A stretch of DNA of 64,000 nt from Methylobacillus flagellatus (GTDB taxonomy: Bacteria > Pseudomonadota > Gammaproteobacteria > Burkholderiales > Methylophilaceae): NCBI RefSeq assembly GCF_005502435.1, contig NZ_SCOU01000001.1, forward strand, positions 248,001 through 312,000. Reading direction: 5' to 3'. The stretch's first letter is position 1; each line of letters opens with the position of its first letter. Below, piece by piece: positions 57,501 to 64,000 of the stretch. The translations under genes and the position numbers were made by a program. The notes under the pieces were generated by a model. It was given only the letters and a program-made list of their open reading frames with translations, was not told where the DNA came from and ran no database searches.

Positions 57501-57721
57501 GCCATGACCGTTTCCAGCGGATAGGTGATGCGCTGCTCGGATTCCAGCGGCGAATAGCCCGGTGCATGCGTGTTGATCTGCACCTGCACATTGGTGATGT
57601 CAGGCACGGCATCGATGCGCAGCTGCTGATAGCTGAGCAGGCCGAGTGCCGCCAGGCCCACGACAGCGATGATCACCAGCCAGGCCTGGTCTATGGAAAA
57701 GCGGATCAGTCTCTCAAACAT
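54590..57721 (-). CDS. czcA: Heavy-metal efflux RND permease CzcA/CusA family
   Basis: This 1043-residue inner-membrane proton antiporter forms the pump of a three-part metal exporter. Twelve helices and two large periplasmic loops are visible. The helix-4 motif LDFGIIIDGAVVIVEN carries the two Asp and the Glu of the divalent-cation (Zn/Co/Cd) group, rather than the monovalent Cu/Ag group. The ATG at 57721 gives MFERLIRFSIDQ, the usual start, and an upstream in-frame start would add eight residues. It is the last gene of the operon. Confidence 0.94.
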   Translation of the reverse strand: MFERLIRFSIDQAWLVIIAVVGLAALGLLSYQQLRIDAVPDITNVQVQINTHAPGYSPLESEQRITYPLETVMAGLPRLEQTRSISRYGLSQITVVFKEGTDIYFARQLISERLNQAREKLPPGITPTLGPTSTGLGEIYMWTVEAREGALKADGTPYTPTDLREIQDWIVKPQLRTVPGVNEINTVGGYSKEYQVAPDLQQLRAHGLALTDVVEALERNNANVGAGYIEKSGEQYLIRVPGQLRNPADIGNVVVATRQGVPLRIKDVAVVSIGHELRSGAATENGGEVVLGTVFMLIGENSRQVSRAVDQRMLQINQSLPDGVMVNTVYDRTTLIDKAINTVKTNLIEGALLVVAVLFLFLGNMRAALITMLVIPLSMLMTFTGMVGNKVSANLMSLGALDFGIIIDGAVVIVENCIRRLAHAQKLNGRLLTVKERLHEVFEAAREARRPLLFGQLIIMVVYLPIFALSGVEGKMFHPMAFTVVVALISAMLLSVTFIPAAVALFVTGRVEEKEGRLMLAARHVYAPVLEWALFNKALVLTIALVCLLLSSVMATRMGSEFVPSLDEGDIAMHALRIPGTSLTQAVSMQLELEHIIKEFPQVDRIFAKIGTAEIATDPVPPSVADNYIMLKPRSEWPDSHLPKATLIAQMQQALAQVPGNNYEFTQPIQMRFNELISGVRSDVAVKVFGDDIAQMNDSAEQIGSILQSIQGAQDVKVEQTTGLPILSVDIDRDKIARLGVNISEVQQAVATALNGQPTGQLFEGDRRFNITVRLDEQLRTDLEALRQLPVRLASSTDSAPTYLLLGEIATLNLAPGPNQFSRENGKRRVVITANVRERDIGSFIAEAQQRVQTEVKLPSGYWISWGGVFEQLASATQRLQWVVPIAFLLVFMLLYAMFNNLRDGMMVFTGVPFAMTGGVLALWLRDIPLSISAGVGFIALSGVAVLNGLVMISFIRQLREQGSALDAAIVDGAMTRLRPVLITALVASLGFVPMAIATGTGAEVQRPLATVVIGGIWSSTLLTLLVLPVLYRLLHRDQQQPA

Positions 57722-57798
57722 GACGGCCCCCGCTGATATCGTCATGTATTACATGACGTGAACGAACCAAGCCATTGATCGATTTGTTTTTGTAAAGA

Positions 57799-59370
57799 TC
57801 AGTGATCATGCGCAGCCCCTGCTTTCCCCAGCTCGGCCTTGATCAGAAAGCTGTTGCCTGCGGCATAGGCTTCGCCCGGTAACAAGCCGGATAGCACTTC
57901 CACATGCTGGGCATCGGCACGCCCCAGTTGCAAAGGTCTGGCCTCGAAGGCATCACCGTGGCGCACGAACACCACTTTCCAGTCACGCAGGTTCTGCAGG
58001 CCTTCCACGGATACCGCCAGTGGCACTTCCTTTTCCTCCGCCAGCAGAGTCATGTTGACGGGCATGCCGGGTCGCCAGGCGCGCTGCGGGTTGGGCAGCA
58101 CCACCCGGGCGCTGGCTGTACGCGAACTGGTGCCTAGCAGGCTGCCGATATAGCTGATCTTGCCCACCTGTTCGGTAGCGGTGGCGCTGGAACGCACCGT
58201 GACCTGCTGGCCCAGTGCCAGCGTGTCGATGTCCTTGGCGTATACCGTCATCTCGGCCCACACGCTGCCCAGATCAGCCACCACGAACAGGCTGGCATCT
58301 TCCCTGACCACCTGCCCCACGGCGATCTGCTTGTCGGTGACCATGCCATCCAGCGGCGCACGCAGCGTGTAACGGGTCAACTGGCTGCTGTTATCGGTTA
58401 AGTCGGCACCCAGTGCACGCAGCTTCTGTCTGGCACTTTCTACGGCGATCTCTTCCTGCTTCATCACGTTACGTGCCTGCAGGTAATCCTGTTCAGCGGA
58501 GATCTTCTCCTCCCACAGGGTTTTTTCGCGTTCAAAGGTGGTGCGTGCCAGCATCAGGCGCTTTTGTGCTGCCAGCAGTTCGCTGCGCTGGTCCGCCAGT
58601 GCCTGACTGGAGAGCACGGCCAGTACCTGACCCTTGCGCACGCTATCGCCTGCATTCACCGCCACCGATTCCACCACACCGCTAAGGCGCGGCACGACGT
58701 GCACGGTCTTGTCCGCATCCAGCTTGATCTCGCCTATCAGCTGCAAGTTGGTGCTGATGCGCGCCGGGCCGGCTTTGAGCACCTCGATGGCATTGTTCTG
58801 CAACTGCTGGTCGCTCATGCTGACGCGCCCTTCCAGCTGCGTGTAATGGAAGTCGTAATGCTGGCCCGCGTGGCTGGCGTGCAGAGTGACCTCGAACGAG
58901 TGTGGCTCCTCGATCACGGCCTGGCCTTTGAGGTAATCATCTTCCGCTACAAAGGCTATGGTTTGCGGCTCACGCCCCAGACGCTGCAGCACCACAGCCA
59001 GACTGGTGTCCTGGGCTGGCAGCGGTTTGCCATTCAGATAGGTGTAGATGCGGAATTCCGGTGGCGCATTCTGTTCGAAGATCACCACTTCCAGGCTGTA
59101 ATCGCCCTTGCTGAACAGCTTGCCGGCATGCGGCCCTCTGGCTTGTGGCGTGGGGCCGGGCGCATGCGCATGATCGCTACCCGGCAGTTCGGCTGGCATT
59201 GCATCGTGCTCGCCGTGCTCTGCATGGTCCTGGTGCCCGCTGTCTGCGACAGGTGGCGTGGCCTTGTTGAGGAGCAGCATAGCCAGTACGGCGCCGGTGA
59301 GGATCACCGCGATGAGCCAGACCCACTGGCGCTGGCTGAGTCGGTTGGCTGGGTTTGAATGTGTGGACAT
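57799..59370 (-). CDS. czcB: RND periplasmic adaptor CzcB
   Basis: This 523-residue membrane-fusion protein has one N-terminal helix and a histidine-rich region at about residues 45-70 (DHAEHGEHDAMP). A beta-barrel/lipoyl region (VVPRLSGVVESVAVNAGDSVRKG, cited as VNAGDSVRKGQVLAVL), a coiled-coil hairpin and a terminal AAHDH follow. The histidines suggest metal binding in the periplasm. It links CzcA to CzcC. Confidence 0.92.
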   Translation of the reverse strand: MSTHSNPANRLSQRQWVWLIAVILTGAVLAMLLLNKATPPVADSGHQDHAEHGEHDAMPAELPGSDHAHAPGPTPQARGPHAGKLFSKGDYSLEVVIFEQNAPPEFRIYTYLNGKPLPAQDTSLAVVLQRLGREPQTIAFVAEDDYLKGQAVIEEPHSFEVTLHASHAGQHYDFHYTQLEGRVSMSDQQLQNNAIEVLKAGPARISTNLQLIGEIKLDADKTVHVVPRLSGVVESVAVNAGDSVRKGQVLAVLSSQALADQRSELLAAQKRLMLARTTFEREKTLWEEKISAEQDYLQARNVMKQEEIAVESARQKLRALGADLTDNSSQLTRYTLRAPLDGMVTDKQIAVGQVVREDASLFVVADLGSVWAEMTVYAKDIDTLALGQQVTVRSSATATEQVGKISYIGSLLGTSSRTASARVVLPNPQRAWRPGMPVNMTLLAEEKEVPLAVSVEGLQNLRDWKVVFVRHGDAFEARPLQLGRADAQHVEVLSGLLPGEAYAAGNSFLIKAELGKAGAAHDH

Positions 59371-59373
59371 GGT

Positions 59374-60678
59374 TTACTCCTGATGCGATACGCGTGCCGG
59401 CTGGTCGGCATGGTCTGGGGCGTTAGCGGGCAGCTCGCCCAGCAGGCCGGTCAATTCGGCGATGCTCTGATGGGCGCGCTGCAATGCGTTGAGGTATTGG
59501 AACCTGGCCTGGAACAAGGTGCGCTGCGCATCAAGCACATCCAGAAAACCGAATTTTCCGAACTCGAAGCCGCGCACAGCGGCATCGTAGTTCTGGCGTG
59601 CATCAGGCAGGATAGCGTCCTGCAAGGTGGTGCTTTCCTGCCGGGCCGCCAGGTAGCGCTCATAGGCCGATTGCAGCAGAGCGGTCTGCTGCACTTGCAG
59701 TGCCAGCAGTTCGTCGCGCGCCTTGTCGGTACGTATCAGCGCCTCCTGCAGGTTACCCTGATTGCGGTCGAACACCGGGATGGGGATGGATAAGCCCAGT
59801 ACCGCCTGATTCAAGCCCATCTCTTCATCACGCCGTGCGCCCACACTCAAGGTCAGGTCAGGCAGGCGCTTGCTACGCTCCACCCCGACGACGGCATTGC
59901 GCTGTTCGATCTCCAGGCGCGCGCGCTGGATGGCAGGCGCCTGCTCAAGTTGACGCGTCAGGCTTTCGAGCCCGCCGATCACAGGCAGATGTTCGATCTC
60001 GCCTGCTACGCGGCTGTAGTCAGGCGCGCCCTGCCCCCACAAGGCACTCAGACGCTTGCGGCTGGCGCTGAGCTGGCTGCGCGCCAGCTCCAGTTCGATG
60101 CGCACATTGGACTCTGCCAGCCTGGATTTGGTCTCCTCCACAGGGGAGATCTTGCCCGCCTGCACGCGCTTGCTGGCCGCGTCACGCGCACCTTGTGCCA
60201 GCTCCAGCGTGGAAGCGGTCAAGGTTGCACGTTCCTGTGCTACCAGCACCTCATAGAAAGCCGCCATCACCGCCGCGCGCACGTCGCTGCGTTTGCGGGC
60301 CAGCTCAGCTGCCGCCAGCTCGTAACGTGCGTCAGCAGCGCTGATACGCGCTGCACGCTTGTCACCCAGCTCAAGTGGCTGATTGATCTGCACCGTGGTC
60401 TGGCGCGTGGCACTGCGGGTGTCCTCGACAAAGGTCGAGATGGAAGGATTGGGGCGCACGGCGGCCTGTAGCTGCACGCCGGTGATGGCTTCACGCTCGC
60501 GACTGGCCACAGCCAGCTCCGGGTTGGCCTGCATGGTGCGTGCGATGGCGTCTGACAGGGTCAGGGCCTGAGCATCGCCTGCCTGGCTGATGCTGGTTTG
60601 ATAAGGCTGGGCGGCTTGAGCTGACAAAGGCAGCGACAAACTGGCCAGTAATAGCGTGAATAGAAAAGATGCACGCAT
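59374..60678 (-). CDS. czcC: Outer-membrane efflux channel CzcC (TolC family)
   Basis: The 434-residue protein starts at the ATG at 60678, with AGGAG upstream on the minus strand. It has a signal peptide (MRASFLFTLLLASLSLPLSA) and the two TolC repeats of long helices, including LTLSDAIARTMQANPELA and PNPSISTFVED. The frame extends 20 codons further without a ribosome site. It is three bases from czcB, so the operon reads czcI-czcC-czcB-czcA. Confidence 0.92.
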   Translation of the reverse strand: MRASFLFTLLLASLSLPLSAQAAQPYQTSISQAGDAQALTLSDAIARTMQANPELAVASREREAITGVQLQAAVRPNPSISTFVEDTRSATRQTTVQINQPLELGDKRAARISAADARYELAAAELARKRSDVRAAVMAAFYEVLVAQERATLTASTLELAQGARDAASKRVQAGKISPVEETKSRLAESNVRIELELARSQLSASRKRLSALWGQGAPDYSRVAGEIEHLPVIGGLESLTRQLEQAPAIQRARLEIEQRNAVVGVERSKRLPDLTLSVGARRDEEMGLNQAVLGLSIPIPVFDRNQGNLQEALIRTDKARDELLALQVQQTALLQSAYERYLAARQESTTLQDAILPDARQNYDAAVRGFEFGKFGFLDVLDAQRTLFQARFQYLNALQRAHQSIAELTGLLGELPANAPDHADQPARVSHQE

Positions 60679-60749
60679 GAGGCTCTCCTGGAAAACAATG
60701 ATACAAAGCACCGGCAGCACTAGGCTGGGTGCGATCAAGGTGTGTCAGG

Positions 60750-61163
60750 CTAGCGTGCGGGTGGTGCGCGTGGCGGTGCGAGCCGCCATTTGAAATGTGA
60801 GGCTAAAGCCCGTGAGTAGAAGGAATTGACGCGCTGCCTGCTGGTCAGCAGTACCAGCAAGGCGATCAAGAACAGCAGTGCCAGCTGGCTGGCGACGAGG
60901 CTGTCCTGCTCTTTATTGATACCGGGCGCAATGGCAATGGTATGCACCACATGACTGGCTTCATGCAGGAATTGGCCGCTGGGCTGGTCGAAACCATGGT
61001 CATGCTCGCTGACGTGCAGATGCAGGCCATGCGCTTCATGCGCTTCCTCGATACCGAGGTGGGCCTGATCCAGATGACCGTGGATGAATGGTGCAATGGT
61101 TTGCAACAAGGCAAACCACAGTACGATCATCCACATCAGCGATTTATGACGGTGTAAAGCCAT
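60750..61163 (-). CDS. czcI: CzcI-like small histidine-rich protein
   Basis: This 137-residue protein has an N-terminal signal/anchor helix (MWMIVLWFALLQTIAPFIHG) and a His-rich periplasmic stretch (HLDQAHLGIEEAHEAHGLHLH, cited as HEAHGLHLHVSEHDHG). A second helix (LALLFLIALLVLLT) follows. Proteins of this kind open czc operons and are thought to modulate metal sensing. It lies 71 bases upstream of czcC on the same strand. Confidence 0.78.
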   Translation of the reverse strand: MALHRHKSLMWMIVLWFALLQTIAPFIHGHLDQAHLGIEEAHEAHGLHLHVSEHDHGFDQPSGQFLHEASHVVHTIAIAPGINKEQDSLVASQLALLFLIALLVLLTSRQRVNSFYSRALASHFKWRLAPPRAPPAR

Positions 61164-61488
61164 GGTGTTTGCGCTGCGCTATAGTCCTGGTTGAATCCTG
61201 GTTGACTGTTCATGTTGAATGACTGGCCCGATCAGCGCCCCCCACGACGAGGACTTGTTTAACCGGCCTATGCACCAATTTATATACTACACCTGCAGCC
61301 CGGCCGTGCATGTGACATTCTGGTGCCGGTCACACACTTCCTTGTGACCATTGCATGGCAAACAGGTTGCGTCCATGTGTAGTTGGCTTATGATGCTGTA
61401 GCCTGACGATTAAGAAACCATCCAGTTATCTGGCATTGAACCCATTATATTCAATGACTAAGAAGTTTAATTTCAACAGGAGCGCGAA
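61164..61488. other. Divergent promoter region between czcI and a small membrane protein gene
   Basis: No gene was found in these 325 bases. They hold a 7-bp dyad, GGTCACA (61328-61334) and TGTGACC (61343-61349). A nearby TGTGAC lies at 61311-61316. No clear -35/-10 pair was recognised for either direction. There is no tRNA or recognisable ncRNA. Confidence 0.55.
61328..61349. promoter_or_regulatory. Inverted repeat upstream of the czc operon
   Basis: GGTCACA and TGTGACC are perfect inverted arms with an 8-base spacer, 165-186 bases upstream of czcI. It may be the site of a metal-responsive regulator, which is not encoded in the window. Confidence 0.5.
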
Positions 61489-61701
61489 GTGCCATATAAA
61501 TTTCTGATCTTCTATTTTGTATCGCTGGGGCTATGCTCGTTCGCCACCATCTACAAAACCAGTTGCTTCAAGAACATGCCCTGCCGCCAGATCCTGGGCA
61601 ATATGTTCTGGAGCCTGATCCCCATCGCCAACACCTTCAAAGCCTTGCTGTGGATCTTCAGCATGATCAAGGCCTGGCTGCAAAAACGCCAAGCACACTA
61701 G
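61489..61701 (+). CDS. Small two-helix membrane protein, 70 residues
   Basis: GTG start with AGGAG upstream. The first helix is FLIFYFVSLGLCSFATIY and a second hydrophobic region is FWSLIPIANTFKALLWIF. Two cysteines lie in the short loop (TSCFKNMPC). It ends in a basic tail (KAWLQKRQAH). No family was recognised. It is divergent from the czc operon and convergent with lysS. Confidence 0.6.
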   Translation: MPYKFLIFYFVSLGLCSFATIYKTSCFKNMPCRQILGNMFWSLIPIANTFKALLWIFSMIKAWLQKRQAH

Positions 61702-61754
61702 TGGCTCAGGCGGCAGGTGGGCTTGCTGCCACCTGCCAGGTCATGCCAGCCTGA

Positions 61755-63278
61755 TCAGCCTGCTTCCGGCCGCATGTGCGGGAACAGGATCACGTCGCGG
61801 ATGCTGGCACTGTCAGTGATCAGCATCACGATACGGTCTATGCCGATGCCACAACCGCCAGTGGGCGGCATGCCATATTCCAGCGCACGGATAAAGTCCG
61901 CGTCGTAATACATCGCCTCGTCATCCCCTGCTTCTTTCGCCGCCACTTGCGCCTGGAAGCGTGCTGCCTGATCTTCGGCATCGTTAAGCTCAGAGAAGCC
62001 GTTCGCCATCTCGCGGCCGGTGATGAACAGCTCGAAGCGCTCGGTGATCTCGGGATTGCTATCCGACGCACGTGCCAGCGGTGACACCTCCACCGGGTAA
62101 TCGATGATATAGGTCGGTTCCCACAACTGGGCTTCCACCGTTTCTTCGAATAGCGACAACTGTAAGGAACCCAGCCCGGCGTGGGCAAAGGCTTCCACGC
62201 CGAACTTCTTCAGCTCGCTGCGCAGGAAAGTGGCGTCATTGAGCTGCTCCAGCGTGTAGTGCGGCGCATATTTCTGGATCGCGCCTACGATGGTGAGGCG
62301 CTGGAACGGTTGGCTCAGATCCAGCTCGCGGCCCTGATAGCTCAATACCGCCGTGCCACGCGCGGCGATGGCCGCGGTGCGTATGCACTGCTCGGTGAAA
62401 TCCATCAGCCATTTGTAGTCCGTGTAGGCCGCATAGAACTCCATCATGGTGAATTCCGGGTTGTGGCGGACCGACAGGCCTTCATTGCGGAAATTGCGGT
62501 TGATCTCGAACACGCGCTCGAAACCACCCACCACCAGACGCTTCAAATACAGCTCGGGCGCGATACGCATGAACATCTGCATGTCCAGCGCGTTGTGATG
62601 CGTAATGAACGGCTTGGCCGATGCGCCACCGGGGATGGGGTGCAGCATAGGCGTTTCCACTTCCAGGAAAGCGTTGTCCAGCATGAAAGCGCGGATGGCG
62701 GCCACCACCTTGCTGCGCGCCACAAAGGTCTGACGCGTCTCTTCGGACATGATCAGGTCCACATAACGCTGGCGGTACTTGGTCTCCTGATCGGCTAGGC
62801 CGTGGAATTTCTCTGGCAGCGGGCGCAGCGATTTGGTCAGCAGGCGCAGCTCGGTGACCTTGATAGACAGCTCGCCGGTACGGGTCTTGAACAGCGTGCC
62901 ACGCGCGGCGAGGATATCGCCCATGTCCCACTTTTTGAATGCGTCGTACAGGGTCTCGCCCAGATTATCGCGGGCAATGAACAGCTGGATACGGCCAGTG
63001 CGGTCCTGCACGGTAGCAAAGCTGGCCTTGCCCATCACGCGCTTCAGCATCATGCGACCTGCCAGCGACACGGCTACGTTCTCGGCCTCCAGCGCCTCGG
63101 TTTCGGTTTCGCCATGAGCGGCATGCAGATCGGCGGCCTGATGTTCAGGCTTGAAGTCGTTGGGGAATGCGGCACTCCCCGCTTCGGCCGCCTGCTGACG
63201 GATCAGCTGCAGTTTTTCGCGCCGCTCGGCGATCACATGGTTTTCATCGACGGCGACGACGGCTTGTTGTTCACTCAC
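61755..63278 (-). CDS. lysS: Lysyl-tRNA synthetase, class II
   Basis: It charges tRNA-Lys. The N-terminal OB fold is followed by the class II core with motif 2 ([20 protein letters not shown], cited as [17 protein letters not shown]) and motif 3 ([12 protein letters not shown]). The C-terminus [10 protein letters not shown] matches the family. Length is 507 residues. It overlaps prfB by four bases, the common prfB-lysS arrangement. Confidence 0.97.
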   Translation of the reverse strand: MSEQQAVVAVDENHVIAERREKLQLIRQQAAEAGSAAFPNDFKPEHQAADLHAAHGETETEALEAENVAVSLAGRMMLKRVMGKASFATVQDRTGRIQLFIARDNLGETLYDAFKKWDMGDILAARGTLFKTRTGELSIKVTELRLLTKSLRPLPEKFHGLADQETKYRQRYVDLIMSEETRQTFVARSKVVAAIRAFMLDNAFLEVETPMLHPIPGGASAKPFITHHNALDMQMFMRIAPELYLKRLVVGGFERVFEINRNFRNEGLSVRHNPEFTMMEFYAAYTDYKWLMDFTEQCIRTAAIAARGTAVLSYQGRELDLSQPFQRLTIVGAIQKYAPHYTLEQLNDATFLRSELKKFGVEAFAHAGLGSLQLSLFEETVEAQLWEPTYIIDYPVEVSPLARASDSNPEITERFELFITGREMANGFSELNDAEDQAARFQAQVAAKEAGDDEAMYYDADFIRALEYGMPPTGGCGIGIDRIVMLITDSASIRDVILFPHMRPEAG

Positions 63279-64000
63279 GCTGACACTCCCTGCTTCAAAC
63301 TCTCGGAAATAAATGGGTCCAGATCGCCATCCAGCACGCCTTGCGTGTTGCCGATCTCGACATTGGTACGCAAGTCCTTGATGCGCGACTGGTCCAGCAC
63401 ATAGCTGCGGATCTGGTGACCCCAGCCGATATCGGTCTTGGCGTCTTCCATGGCCTGCTTCTCTTCATTGCGCTTGCGCAACTCCAGCGCGTACAGCTGC
63501 GCTTTCAGCATGTTCATCGCCTCGTCCTTGTTGCGGTGCTGGGAACGGTCGTTCTGGCACTGCACCACGGTGTTGGTGGGGATGTGGGTGATGCGCACAG
63601 CGGAATCGGTCTTGTTGATGTGCTGACCACCGGCGCCCGAGGCGCGGTAGGTGTCGATACGCAGATCGGCCGGGTTGATCTCCACCACGATGGAGTTATC
63701 CACTTCCGGGTAGACGAACACGCTGGCGAACGAGGTATGACGGCGGTTACCGGAGTCGAACGGAGATTTGCGCACCAGGCGATGCACGCCGGACTCGGTG
63801 CGCAAAAAACCATAGGCATAATCGCCGCTGACCTTGAGTGAAGCGCCCTTGATGCCGGCGATATCACCTTCGGACTCTTCCAGCACTTCCACCTGGAAGC
63901 CGCGCTTTTCGCAATATTTCAGGTACATGCGCAGCAGCATGCCGGCCCAGTCCTGCGCTTCCGTGCCGCCGGAGCCGGACTGGATGTCGATGAAGCAGTT
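63275..64000 (-). CDS. prfB: Peptide chain release factor 2 (5' part beyond the window)
   Basis: It terminates translation at UGA and UAA. The visible C-terminal 241 residues include GGQ in [11 protein letters not shown] and the SPF anticodon-like tripeptide in VRKSPFDSG. The frame stays open to base 64000 ([20 protein letters not shown]), so the N-terminus and the known prfB frameshift site are outside the window. The 3' end overlaps lysS by four bases. Confidence 0.96.
   Translation of the reverse strand, partial: NCFIDIQSGSGGTEAQDWAGMLLRMYLKYCEKRGFQVEVLEESEGDIAGIKGASLKVSGDYAYGFLRTESGVHRLVRKSPFDSGNRRHTSFASVFVYPEVDNSIVVEINPADLRIDTYRASGAGGQHINKTDSAVRITHIPTNTVVQCQNDRSQHRNKDEAMNMLKAQLYALELRKRNEEKQAMEDAKTDIGWGHQIRSYVLDQSRIKDLRTNVEIGNTQGVLDGDLDPFISESLKQGVSA

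Noticed and set aside
55163-57736. An 857-codon open frame on the plus strand opposite czcA
   Set aside because: It mirrors a clearly conserved RND pump, has no recognisable domain, and such frames arise from GC-rich codon use. It is a shadow of czcA.
63275-64000. prfB programmed frameshift
   Set aside because: The frameshift site lies near codon 25 of prfB, which is beyond the end of the window, so it cannot be assessed.

Overview
The window is a GC-rich, densely packed bacterial chromosome segment. I read it as a betaproteobacterial methylotroph of the Methylophilaceae type (Methylovorus, Methylobacillus or Methylophilus kind). The reasons are the conserved block truA-trpF-trpB-trpA-accD-folC-dedD-cvpA-purF-metZ, the block gyrA-serC-pheA-hisC, and a complete pqqABCDE operon for pyrroloquinoline quinone, the cofactor of methanol dehydrogenases. 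No methanol dehydrogenase gene lies in the window, so the lifestyle is an inference. No rRNA, tRNA, CRISPR array, prophage or insertion sequence was recognised.

Layout. 1-10.7 kb: a membrane protein cut by the window edge, then tRNA modification, tryptophan, fatty acid, folate and purine genes, and metZ behind a SAM-II riboswitch. 10.7-17.0 kb: gyrA, serC, pheA, hisC. 17.0-20.8 kb: pqqABCDE, with an RNA-structure-rich gap between pqqA and pqqB. 20.9-27.6 kb: an MFS exporter, then an accessory minus-strand cluster (NCS2 permease, isochorismatase-fold amidohydrolase, AtzH/HpxZ-like, AtzE-like and AtzG-like proteins, GntR regulator) that probably salvages nitrogen from a biuret- or ureide-like compound. 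27.7-35.7 kb: queF, smc, zipA, ligA. 35.7-40.7 kb: cysQ, a TPR protein, msrPQ, a DoxX protein and a mechanosensitive-type membrane protein. 40.8-44.3 kb: a MocR regulator divergent from ccoG. 44.3-47.9 kb: a pqi lipid-transport operon. 48.2-54.5 kb: a LuxR-type regulator, then a TonB-dependent receptor translationally coupled to a histidine kinase and a response regulator, then a second small LuxR protein. 54.6-61.2 kb: a czcICBA-type heavy-metal efflux operon. 61.5-64 kb: a small membrane protein, lysS and prfB (cut by the window end).

Several control elements can be read directly. A SAM-II aptamer followed by an intrinsic terminator precedes metZ. A T-tailed terminator and a long-range stem that begins inside the last codons of pqqA separate the peptide precursor gene from pqqBCDE. 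Two identical TTGTATACAA palindromes flank the GntR cluster. Five TTATAA-core sites spaced in multiples of 7 bp lie between queF and smc. The least familiar unit is the receptor-kinase-response regulator operon, in which transport and signalling genes overlap by a few bases and are flanked by two LuxR-type regulators, one with a receiver domain that lacks the phospho-acceptor aspartate.
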